From contig CALVEE010000161.1 in NCBI GenBank assembly GCA_944326495.1, positions 1 through 10,087 of the forward strand: a stretch of DNA of 10,087 bases, written 5' to 3'. The notes under the pieces were generated by a model that saw nothing but the letters and a program-made list of their open reading frames with translations, ran no database searches and had not been told where the DNA came from. Of the stretch, positions 1 through 6,361 are shown piece by piece. The stretch's first letter is position 1. The number at the start of each line of letters is the position of its first letter. Both the position numbers and the translations under genes were made by a program. This stretch comes from Candidatus Gastranaerophilales bacterium. Lineage in GTDB: Bacteria > Cyanobacteriota > Vampirovibrionia > Gastranaerophilales > Gastranaerophilaceae.

Positions 1-53
1 AGATTTTTTGGTTAGGTTATTATTAATATTGAATAATTGTGCGCGGGGAGTAC

Positions 54-1595
54 ATGGAAAATAATTATTTTTCACTACTGGCTAATGATGTAAAAAAATT
101 ATGGAGCGGTTTAGACGGCAACCAGAAACTCGGTATGCTTGCTTTGATTGTGGTTACAATTGTTGCTGCAACATTTTTCTTATCAAAAGCAATGGAGCCG
201 GATTGGGTTGTTTTATATTCAGATTTGAATGAAGTCAGTGCAACAAGTATCGTTGAAGGTATGAAAAAAAACGGATACAGATATAAAGTATCCGAAGATC
301 ATCATTCAATCTTAGTACCTTCAAACGTCAGAGACGAGATGAGGGTTTTTGTTGCAGAAAATGATTTAATCAAGAATGAGGACAGCGGTTTTGAACTTTT
401 AGACGAAATGCAGTTAGGCTCGACTGATTTTAAGAATAAGTTAACCCGTCAGAGAATATTTCAGGGTGAATTAACCCGCTCTATAGAAAAAATAGACGGG
501 GTAAAATATGCCCGCGTTCAGCTTGCAGAGCCGGAGCGTTCAATTTTTGAAGATAATGATACAAAACCTACTGCATCTGTTGTCTTAGTACTCCAGCCGG
601 GGTATAAAATTAAGGCTTCGCAGGTTAAAGCTATCAAAAATTTAGTAGCCTATGCTGTTCCAAGGATGACGCCGGAGCAGGTATTTATAACAGATCAGAA
701 TGGAAACAGCCTCTCGGATGAGACTTCTAAAAGCTCTACCGATATGGAAAGCTTTAAATCTAATTTAGAAAAAGAAACGGCTAAAAAAGTTTCTGATGTT
801 TTAGAAAAAATTGTCGGCAAAGGCAATGTCTCTGTTCAGGTTAATGCGGATATTGATTTTAATTCTGCTAAGGCAACTATTGAAAGCTATATTCCGCTTG
901 AAGGAAAAGGCGAGGGTGTTGTAACAAGCTCTCAGACAGAAGTTGAAACCTACGAAAACCCGAATAACGTGCCTAATCCGAATAATGTTAACCAGAGGAA
1001 TTTAAACTATTCAAAACAGAAAACGGCTGTAAATTACAGCGTATCAAAAGAGGTTAAGCAGGTTGTTTACGCTCCCGGTACAATAAAACGACTTTCTATC
1101 GCAGTTGCTGTTAATAAGATTTTAACAGAGTCTGAAAAAGAAGAATTACGCGGTCTTATTCAGTCTGCATCAGGTGTTGATTTTTCAAGGGGCGATGTAA
1201 TCTCTGTTTCGGGACTCCAGTTTGAGGGTGCAACTATTGATAAAAAAGCACAGGAAGCTTTTGCGGAACAGTATCAGAAAGAACAGATGTTCTACTTTAT
1301 TACATCTTCCGTTATTCCGCTTATTATTGTTCTGATTTTGGGATGTTTTGCACTGTACATATTGAAAAACTTTATTTCCAAAATGCCATCTTCCCGCAAG
1401 TTAGAACGAAGACCTGAGGAAATTGTGGAGACTGCGACGGAAGAGGTCGAACCTGAAGAAGAGCTACCTAAGATAGAATTGAGTAAAAAAGAGGTAAAAA
1501 CACAAAAAGAGCAAAATATTAACGAATTAAATGAAGCAGTAATGGCTTCGCCAGAGGAGGCAGCAAAATTATTAACATCATTTATTAAGGATTAA
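54..1595 (+). CDS. fliF: Flagellar MS-ring protein FliF
   Basis: FliF assembles the inner-membrane MS ring, the platform for the flagellar rotor and export gate. The 513-aa product has the family layout. Transmembrane helix 1 is at about residues 26-45, followed by the ring-building motifs of the YscJ/FliF type (SDLNEVSATSIVEGMKKNGY; KLTRQRIFQGELTRSIEKID; RVQLAEPERSIF). The periplasmic beta-collar loop at about 280-335 carries a tandem NPNNV (302-306, 308-312). Helix 2 is at about 413-438, and an acidic cytoplasmic tail ends in NEAVMASPEEAAKLLTSFIKD, the typical FliG-binding segment. Length is slightly below the usual 530-560 aa. I chose ATG at 54 because GGGGAG lies just upstream (45-50); the spacing is short. 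An in-frame GTG at 39 has no ribosome site. First gene of fliFGHI as seen here; only 53 bp of upstream DNA is visible, so its promoter is not resolved. Confidence 0.96.
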   Translation: MENNYFSLLANDVKKLWSGLDGNQKLGMLALIVVTIVAATFFLSKAMEPDWVVLYSDLNEVSATSIVEGMKKNGYRYKVSEDHHSILVPSNVRDEMRVFVAENDLIKNEDSGFELLDEMQLGSTDFKNKLTRQRIFQGELTRSIEKIDGVKYARVQLAEPERSIFEDNDTKPTASVVLVLQPGYKIKASQVKAIKNLVAYAVPRMTPEQVFITDQNGNSLSDETSKSSTDMESFKSNLEKETAKKVSDVLEKIVGKGNVSVQVNADIDFNSAKATIESYIPLEGKGEGVVTSSQTEVETYENPNNVPNPNNVNQRNLNYSKQKTAVNYSVSKEVKQVVYAPGTIKRLSIAVAVNKILTESEKEELRGLIQSASGVDFSRGDVISVSGLQFEGATIDKKAQEAFAEQYQKEQMFYFITSSVIPLIIVLILGCFALYILKNFISKMPSSRKLERRPEEIVETATEEVEPEEELPKIELSKKEVKTQKEQNINELNEAVMASPEEAAKLLTSFIKD

Positions 1596-1603
1596 AGGAG
1601 AGT

Positions 1604-1708
1604 AAAGAAGGTTGAGTAGTTGAGGAGAAGTTAAAAGACATATATTATGTGTGAAAGCGAATATAAATTCTTATAAACTTCTAAACTCCTAAACTTCTAA
1701 ACCAAAGA
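1604..1708. repeat. MITE-like inverted-repeat element between fliF and fliG
   Basis: The fliF-fliG gap contains two long imperfect inverted arms: GGTTGAGTAGTTGAGGAG at 1610-1627 and its near-complement at 1686-1703 (three mismatches over 18 positions). The inner arms AAGTT (1628-1632) and AACTT (1676-1680) also pair, leaving a 5-nt bulge. The right arm is built of near-identical octamers (CTTCTAAA, CTCCTAAA, CTTCTAAA). AAAGA occurs on both sides (1604-1608 and 1704-1708), as a target-site duplication would. No coding capacity is seen. As RNA it would form a long intercistronic stem-loop and could affect processing or the fliF:fliG ratio. A mobile origin is inferred; a 5-bp match in AT-rich DNA can arise by chance. 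Confidence 0.6.
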
Positions 1709-1749
1709 CAATCGGTGCGGCGGTGACCGCGCCCAACGGAAAAAATACT

Positions 1750-2799
1750 ATGGGCATAGAAGAAATTAAAAAGGCAAAAGAAGAAGCAAAAAAGACAATA
1801 ACGCGTCCGAGCCAAAAAGTCGCGGCTCTTCTGATTGCATTGGGCCCATCAACGGCTTCTGAAATTCTTAAAAATATTAAGGATGAAGATTTATTAGAAC
1901 AGATTACACTTGATATTGCAAATTTAGGCAAGATTTCCGACGAGGATTTGAATGAAGTTTTATTAGAGTTTAAAACTGTTTTTCAGGCAAAAAATTATGT
2001 TGCTCAAGGCGGTTTGAGTTATGCAAAGCAATTATTGTCTCAAACTTATGGCGAGCAAGAAGCTTCAAAAATGCTTGAAAAAGTTAACGCAATGGTTAAC
2101 ACAAACCCGTTTTATTTTCTTAATGAAGCAGACCCTTCCCAGCTTGCAAACACCTTTGCTTCTGAAAACCCGCAGCTTTTGGCATTAATTTTAGCATACT
2201 TAAGACCGGAATTATCAGCACAGGTGCTTGCGTTTCTTCCGCCTGACGTTCAGGCTGTTGTATCAATGAGAATTGCGGATATGACTCCTACCAATCCGGA
2301 AATATTATCAACTATTGAAGATATTGTAGAGCGCAAATTTTCAGCCCTTCTGGTTCAGGATTTCTCAAATGCAGGCGGGGTAGAGTCTTTAGCTAACATC
2401 CTTAACTGCTGCGACAGAGGTACTGAAAAGAATATTATGGAATGGCTGGATATCGAAAACCAGAAGATGGCGCAGGAAGTCCGCGATTTGATGTTCGTAT
2501 TCGAAGATATTATTATCCTCGACGACAGAGCAATTCAGAGACTGCTTCGGGAAATCGATACCAAGCAGCTTGCGCTTGCGCTTAAGGGTACAAAGGATGA
2601 GATTAAAGATAAAATCTTTAAGAATATGTCAGAGCGTGCTAAACAAATGCTTACGGATGATATGGAATATCTTGGCCCTGTCCGCGCAAAAGAAGTTCAG
2701 GAGGCTCAAACCGGAATTGTTAACGCTATCAGAAATCTTGAAGCAACCGGCGAGATTACTATTACGCGTGCAAGTGTTGAGGATGAATTAATTGAGTAG
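1750..2799 (+). CDS. fliG: Flagellar motor switch/rotor protein FliG
   Basis: FliG links the MS ring to the C ring and meets the stator to generate torque. The 349-aa product shows all three FliG domains. The N-terminal domain (about 20-115, starting SQKVAALLIALGPSTASEIL) binds FliF. The middle domain has ENPQLLALILAYL at about 139-151, the equivalent of the EHPQ motif that contacts FliM. The C-terminal torque domain reads MFVFEDIIILDDRAIQRLLRE. The charged residues known from E. coli as K264, R281, D288, D289 and R297 are all present (here K279, R296, D303, D304, R312), so the motor interface looks functional. The start is uncertain: ATG 1750 has only a weak GGA upstream, GTG 1723 is in frame (358 aa) without a clear ribosome site, and the frame stays open back to 1693. 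Its 3' end overlaps fliH by 8 nt. Confidence 0.95.
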   Translation: MGIEEIKKAKEEAKKTITRPSQKVAALLIALGPSTASEILKNIKDEDLLEQITLDIANLGKISDEDLNEVLLEFKTVFQAKNYVAQGGLSYAKQLLSQTYGEQEASKMLEKVNAMVNTNPFYFLNEADPSQLANTFASENPQLLALILAYLRPELSAQVLAFLPPDVQAVVSMRIADMTPTNPEILSTIEDIVERKFSALLVQDFSNAGGVESLANILNCCDRGTEKNIMEWLDIENQKMAQEVRDLMFVFEDIIILDDRAIQRLLREIDTKQLALALKGTKDEIKDKIFKNMSERAKQMLTDDMEYLGPVRAKEVQEAQTGIVNAIRNLEATGEITITRASVEDELIE

Positions 2800-3550
2800 C
2801 AAAAGAATAAAAGGTCAGGAAATTCAGATGGGCGAAAGCTTTGTGCTTCCGGTCGAGCAGACACGGGTTACGCGCCAGCAGGCTAAAGTCCAGCAGATTA
2901 TTGAAGAAACCGATGCTAAGGCGCAGCAAATTCTTGCAAACGCCGAGAACAAATCTCAAGTCGTAATTCAGACTGCTAATAATGAGGCTGAAAGGATTAT
3001 TGAAGAAGCCAGAAAAAAAGCCCAAAAAGAGTACGATACAATAAAAAATCAGGCTTATGAAGAAGGATTTAAAAAAGGTGAGCAGGACGGACTTTATAAG
3101 TTTCAAAATGACGCTAAAGAGGGCTTGAAGTCGCTGGAGACACTTGCTAGCTCATCATATGAGATGAAAAAAAATATAATAGAGTCCGCTTCACGCGATA
3201 TTGTTGAATTAGTAAGTGTTATTGCAGATAAAGTCTGCCATCAGAAATTCAGTAATCAAACTCTTTATAAAATTACGCTGGATGCAATAAAATTGCTTAA
3301 TGATAAAGAAACAATAACAATTATTGTTAACCCCGAGCTTGTTGATAATATAAATAAACTTGTACCGAATTTTAAGAGTGCATTTCCGAAGCTGGAAACG
3401 CTTAAAATTTTGGAAGATAACTCTCTTTCACCTGACGGAGTCATAGTAGAGACACCGTCAACCAGACTGGACTCAAGAATTTCAGCACAGATTGCCGAAA
3501 TTACGGAAAAAATGATTACGGGTACAGAAAATGAGCTGGAACAAAAATAA
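2792..3550 (+). CDS. fliH: Flagellar export stator protein FliH
   Basis: FliH binds the export ATPase FliI, restrains its activity and anchors it at the export gate and C ring. The 252-aa product has a short N-terminal segment, a long charged alpha-helical stretch rich in Glu, Lys, Gln and Ala (about 28-110), and a C-terminal globular domain (about 130-250). That domain contains TITIIVNPELVDNINKLV and DNSLSPDGVIVETPSTRLDS, which match the FliH/YscL pattern. I chose TTG 2792: it overlaps the fliG end by 8 nt, GAGG lies 9 nt upstream, and the resulting start (SSKRIKGQEIQMGESFVL) resembles FliH N-termini of other bacteria. ATG 2828, with AGGA 7 nt upstream, is a real alternative (240 aa). Sequence identity in this family is low, so the call also leans on its position between fliG and fliI. 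Confidence 0.9.
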   Translation: MSSKRIKGQEIQMGESFVLPVEQTRVTRQQAKVQQIIEETDAKAQQILANAENKSQVVIQTANNEAERIIEEARKKAQKEYDTIKNQAYEEGFKKGEQDGLYKFQNDAKEGLKSLETLASSSYEMKKNIIESASRDIVELVSVIADKVCHQKFSNQTLYKITLDAIKLLNDKETITIIVNPELVDNINKLVPNFKSAFPKLETLKILEDNSLSPDGVIVETPSTRLDSRISAQIAEITEKMITGTENELEQK

Positions 3551-4862
3551 GTACTTAGAGATTATTAAAAATACTCCGTCGATAAAAGAAATCGGAAAAA
3601 TTACGGAAATAATAGGGCTTACAATAGAAGCCGACGGGCCTAAATCTTCTATCGGAGATTTGTGCTATATCTATAATGATTATAATGACAAGCCGACAAT
3701 GGCAGAAGTCGTGGGTTTTAAGAGTGATAAAATACTTCTTATGCCTCTTGCCAATCCGGACGGAATTCAGCCGGGTGCGCTTGTTGTAAATACCGGAAGC
3801 GCCATGAAAATAGGAGTAGGAAATCAGCTTATCGGAAGAGTTCTTGACGGCTTAGGACGCCCGATTGATACATTGGGTGATATAAAATTCTCCGAATACC
3901 GCTCAACAAGGGCAGATGTAATTAATCCTTTGAAAAGAAAACGAATAGATGAGCCGTTGTCTCTTGGAATAAAGTCGGTTGACGGATTTATGACGCTCGG
4001 AAAAGGGCAGAGAATGGGAATTTTTGCCGGCTCCGGTGTAGGCAAAAGTACAACTATCGGTATGATGGCAAAAAATACTTCCGCAGATTTAAACGTTATT
4101 GCGCTAATCGGCGAACGCGGACGTGAGGTTAAGGAATTTATTGAAGATATTCTCGGACCTGAGGGAATGAAACGCTCTATCGTTGTTGCTGCAACCTCTG
4201 ACCAGCCGTCTCTGGTTAAAATTAAGGCAGCATTTGTTGCTACTTCTATTGCGGAATATTTTAGAGATAAGGGTCTGGATGTTTTATTTATGCTTGATAG
4301 TATAACCCGTATTGCCATGGCACAGAGAGAAGTCGGCCTTGCAATCGGCGAACCGCCTGCTACAAGAGGCTATACGCCTTCTGTATTTGCTTTAATGCCA
4401 AAACTTATGGAAAGAGCCGGAACAAACGAATTCGGTACAATAACAGGACTTTATACCGTACTTGTTGAGGGTGACGATTTTAACGAGCCGATTTCCGATA
4501 CTGCAAGAAGTATTTTAGACGGCCACATTGTTTTATCAAGAGATTTAGCGCATAAAAACCATTATCCGGCAGTTGATGTTCTTCAATCCCTGAGCCGTGT
4601 TATGGGCGATGTCACGACAAAAGAACATAAAGAAGCGGCCGGTAATATCAGAAATTTACTTGCTGTATACAGGAAAAATGAAGATTTAATCAATATCGGT
4701 GCATACGTTAAGGGTTCTGATATTATTTGCGATAAAGCAATTGCTCTTATGGGAAATATTGATGAATTTTTATTGCAGACAACTGACGAAAGAGCCGAAT
4801 ATCAGGAAACTGTTGATAAACTTTTACAACTTAATCAACTTGCAGGCGGTGGATTCAACTAA
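3531..4862 (+). CDS. fliI: Flagellum-specific export ATPase FliI
   Basis: FliI is the hexameric ATPase of flagellar type III export, related to the F1 beta subunit. The 443-aa product is full length. It has a beta-barrel N-terminal domain up to about residue 125, Walker A AGSGVGKST (166-174, catalytic K172), the GERGREV motif (194-200), Walker B VLFMLDS (251-257, D256), and the region AIGEPPATRGYTPSVF (271-286) typical of type III secretion ATPases. The C-terminal domain runs to 443. ATG 3531 lies inside the 3' end of fliH (20-nt overlap in another frame) without a strong ribosome site, which suggests translational coupling to fliH. No fliJ, fliK or other flagellar gene follows; non-coding DNA begins directly after the stop. 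A homologous virulence-type ATPase is unlikely given the fliFGH context. Confidence 0.97.
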   Translation: MSWNKNKYLEIIKNTPSIKEIGKITEIIGLTIEADGPKSSIGDLCYIYNDYNDKPTMAEVVGFKSDKILLMPLANPDGIQPGALVVNTGSAMKIGVGNQLIGRVLDGLGRPIDTLGDIKFSEYRSTRADVINPLKRKRIDEPLSLGIKSVDGFMTLGKGQRMGIFAGSGVGKSTTIGMMAKNTSADLNVIALIGERGREVKEFIEDILGPEGMKRSIVVAATSDQPSLVKIKAAFVATSIAEYFRDKGLDVLFMLDSITRIAMAQREVGLAIGEPPATRGYTPSVFALMPKLMERAGTNEFGTITGLYTVLVEGDDFNEPISDTARSILDGHIVLSRDLAHKNHYPAVDVLQSLSRVMGDVTTKEHKEAAGNIRNLLAVYRKNEDLINIGAYVKGSDIICDKAIALMGNIDEFLLQTTDERAEYQETVDKLLQLNQLAGGGFN

Positions 4863-4908
4863 CCAAAATAAATTTTTAATGAATTAAATTAGAATAGTAG
4901 AACAGTAG

Positions 4909-4925
4909 GTCAGGCATTGCCTGAC
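4909..4925. repeat. Short perfect hairpin downstream of fliI
   Basis: GTCAGGC (4909-4915) and GCCTGAC (4919-4925) form a 7-bp perfect stem around a 3-nt loop, 47 nt after the fliI stop. There is no T-run on either side, so it is a poor rho-independent terminator. It could stabilise the 3' end of the flagellar mRNA or belong to a dispersed palindromic repeat. Confidence 0.5.
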
Positions 4926-4999
4926 ATTAACTCTTATAACTATATTATCTAAACCGGCTGCTCTTTTAAAATTTACTTTATAGTTTTTTATTTGTTCTT

Positions 5000-5086
5000 A
5001 CTGACTGCCCCCTCACCGCATCCGTAGTTTTCGGCTTCCGCCTCAAACACGGCTGCTCCTCTCCCGTAAGGAGAGGTCTTGTCAGT
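5000..5086. repeat. GC-rich repeat-like block A
   Basis: This block is bounded by ACTGAC (5000-5005) and its complement GTCAGT (5081-5086). Inside, it starts TGCCCCCTC (5007-5015) and carries a 7-bp hairpin, CCTCTCC (5058-5064) pairing with GGAGAGG (5070-5076) around CGTAA. It is much more GC-rich than the surroundings. TGCCCCCTC recurs at 10058-10066, and CTCTCCCGTAAGG (5059-5071) recurs with one change at 5163-5175. These shared words suggest a dispersed, non-coding repeat family; its true extent cannot be fixed from one window. Confidence 0.45.
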
Positions 5087-5137
5087 TGGGCATACCTGCC
5101 TAACAATAACTTATAATTACCTGTATTTATTATGCAG

Positions 5138-5175
5138 CTCGCATCCGGTCTGCGAGTTCACCCTCTTCCGTAAGG
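5138..5175. repeat. Hairpin block with partial copy of block A motif
   Basis: CTCGCA (5138-5143) and TGCGAG (5151-5156) make a 6-bp perfect stem with a 7-nt loop. Directly after it, CTCTTCCGTAAGG (5163-5175) matches 12 of 13 bases of the hairpin motif in the block at 5059-5071. It is probably another fragment of the same repeat family. No coding signal is seen. Confidence 0.35.
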
Positions 5176-5232
5176 GACAAAGGGCTGAGATGCGTTAATT
5201 AGCGTATTCTGATAAGGGTGTTTAACTAATCT

Positions 5233-5266
5233 AAAAAACCCGTGCTTTTAAAAGCACGGGTTTTTT
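5233..5266. terminator. Bidirectional rho-independent terminator (rpmH and + strand readthrough)
   Basis: A perfect 34-nt palindrome: AAAAAACCCGTGCTTTT at 5233-5249 followed immediately by its exact complement at 5250-5266. Folded, it gives a CCCGTGC stem with a short loop, bordered by A6 on one side and T6 on the other, so it terminates in both directions. On the - strand it lies 20 nt past the rpmH stop. On the + strand it would stop readthrough from fliFGHI, although that stop codon is 370 nt away. Confidence 0.92.
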
Positions 5267-5286
5267 AATAATTTTACTGAATCCAC

Positions 5287-5439
5287 TTAAGCGCGTTTGC
5301 TGCCTGAAATCGCAATCTGATGTCTGCCTTTGGCACGGCGTCTGTTCAATACTTCCTGACCGCCCGGTGTTGCCATTCTTGCTCTGAAACCGCTTACGTG
5401 CTGCCTTTTAATCTTTGTTCCTTCTAATGTACGTCTCAT
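5287..5439 (-). CDS. rpmH: 50S ribosomal protein L34
   Basis: This short gene encodes a 50-aa, strongly basic protein that begins MRRTLEGTKIKRQHVSGF, continues RARMATPGGQEVLNRRRAK and ends GRHQIAISGSKRA. It has the L34 pattern (RT-x-G-T-x-x-K, GFRARM-x-T-x-G, VL-x-RRRAKGRH), and RTL-x-GT plus SGFRARM-x-TP recalls cyanobacterial L34. L34 is a component of the large ribosomal subunit. AAGGA sits upstream of the ATG (5449-5453). Slightly odd points are the QEV in place of the usual basic GRKV and a C-terminal tail (ISGSKRA) a few residues longer than usual. In most bacteria rpmH is followed by rnpA; here a terminator follows 20 nt after the stop, so it appears to be a single-gene unit. Confidence 0.95.
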   Translation of the reverse strand: MRRTLEGTKIKRQHVSGFRARMATPGGQEVLNRRRAKGRHQIAISGSKRA

Positions 5440-5481
5440 TTCTCTATTTCCTTTTCAGCTAATTTTACTTATAATAGTTTT

Positions 5482-5510
5482 ATAAAACCATGAACATGCT
5501 GTTCAGTCAA
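5482..5510 (-). promoter_or_regulatory. Predicted rpmH promoter with palindromic operator-like site
   Basis: On the - strand, TTGACT (5510-5505, five of six consensus bases) is followed after 17 bp by TTTTAT (5487-5482), placing a start near 5475 and a 5' leader of about 36 nt before rpmH. The spacer contains the 15-bp palindrome TGAACATGCTGTTCA (5491-5505: 6-bp arms around TGC). A dimeric regulator bound there would cover the promoter. On the opposite strand TATAAT at 5470-5475 could serve proC but lacks a good -35. Promoter calls in AT-rich DNA are uncertain. Confidence 0.45.
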
Positions 5511-5548
5511 TTGCATGTGTTAAGTTTAGTTAAGCGGAGGGGATTAAA

Positions 5549-6361
5549 ATGAATAATAAAAAAATCGGATTTATAGGCGCAGGAAAAATGGCAGGCGCAA
5601 TTATTAAAGGGCTGATAAAATCAGGATTTAGCAAAAATGAAGACATTACTGCGACACAAGCTGAAATTGACCAGTTAGAAGAAAAATCAAAAGCGTTAGG
5701 AATTGAAGTTATTGCAGATAATAAAATTCTTGCTCAAAAATCCGATGTTATTTTTATTGCGGTTAAACCTAATCAGGCACTAGAAGTTTTAAAAGAAATA
5801 AGCCCTTATATTACTCCCCAAAAACTTGTAGTCTCAATTGCAGCAGGAGTAAGGCTCGAGAAACTCAAGGCAAATCTTCCGGCCGGCACACGCGTAATCC
5901 GTGTTATGCCAAACACGCCTATGCTCGTAGGTGAAGGTATGAGCGGAATGATTGGCGCTTGCGAAGTCAATAAAGAGGACTTAGATTATATTTATCATCT
6001 TCTCTCAACCATAGGCAAATGTATTATTGTTGATAATGAAGCGCAAATGGACATTGTAACAGCTATTTCCGGCTCCGGCCCCGCATTTTATTACAAAGTC
6101 ATAAACGAAATAGCACGCGCAGGAGAAAAATTAGGCTTAGATTATGAAAAATCACTGCTTTTAAGTATCCAAACCGCAATCGGTTCTGCTAAAATGGCGT
6201 TAAATCGAGAAATCCCGATGGAAGAATTAATTTCCAATGTAGCAACAAAAGGCGGTTGCACAAGAGTAGGCGTTGATTGCATGGATGATAACAATACCGA
6301 AAATCTTTTCTATAATGTTATCAAATCTACGACAGAGAAGGCGCATGATTTAGGCAATTAA
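5549..6361 (+). CDS. proC: Pyrroline-5-carboxylate reductase
   Basis: ProC performs the last step of proline synthesis, reducing 1-pyrroline-5-carboxylate to L-proline with NAD(P)H in the cytosol. The 270-aa product has the expected length. It shows the Rossmann nucleotide-binding motif IGFIGAGKMAGAIIKGL (6-22), AVKPNQ (71-76), RVMPNTPMLVGEGMSGM (118-134), and the C-terminal dimer/substrate domain with TAISGSGPAFYY (171-182). The signature usually written VTSPGGTT is here VATKGGCT (231-238); the GG pair and final Thr stay, but the Pro is Lys and one Thr is Cys. The start is firm: GGAGGGG lies at 5536-5542, 6 nt before ATG. It is divergent from rpmH, and its last 35 nt overlap the convergent TPR-glycosyltransferase gene. 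Confidence 0.96.
   Translation: MNNKKIGFIGAGKMAGAIIKGLIKSGFSKNEDITATQAEIDQLEEKSKALGIEVIADNKILAQKSDVIFIAVKPNQALEVLKEISPYITPQKLVVSIAAGVRLEKLKANLPAGTRVIRVMPNTPMLVGEGMSGMIGACEVNKEDLDYIYHLLSTIGKCIIVDNEAQMDIVTAISGSGPAFYYKVINEIARAGEKLGLDYEKSLLLSIQTAIGSAKMALNREIPMEELISNVATKGGCTRVGVDCMDDNNTENLFYNVIKSTTEKAHDLGN

Larger units (their letters stand above)
4863..5232. other. Non-coding stretch after fliI with several hairpins
   Basis: I see no credible gene here on either strand: frames are short and lack ribosome sites. The segment holds a small perfect hairpin (4909-4925), a GC-rich repeat-like block (5000-5086) and a second block (5138-5175), each listed separately. It lies where fliJ would be expected in many flagellar operons, so it may be the scar of repeat insertion, but no fliJ remnant can be recognised. 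Confidence 0.6.

Noticed and set aside
1689..1931. 80-codon frame on the - strand across the fliG start
   Set aside because: It is antisense to the well-supported fliG N-terminus, has no ribosome site and resembles no family.
2762..3106. 114-codon - strand frame with a hydrophobic look, opposite fliH
   Set aside because: The hydrophobic residues come from the complement of the Lys/Glu-rich helix codons of fliH; no promoter or ribosome site.
3824..4318. 164-codon frame on the - strand inside fliI
   Set aside because: Shadow of the fliI reading frame; the + strand encodes Walker A, GERGREV and Walker B here.
4909..4925. Terminator of the flagellar operon
   Set aside because: The stem is perfect but short and has no T-run after it, so it was listed as a hairpin repeat only.
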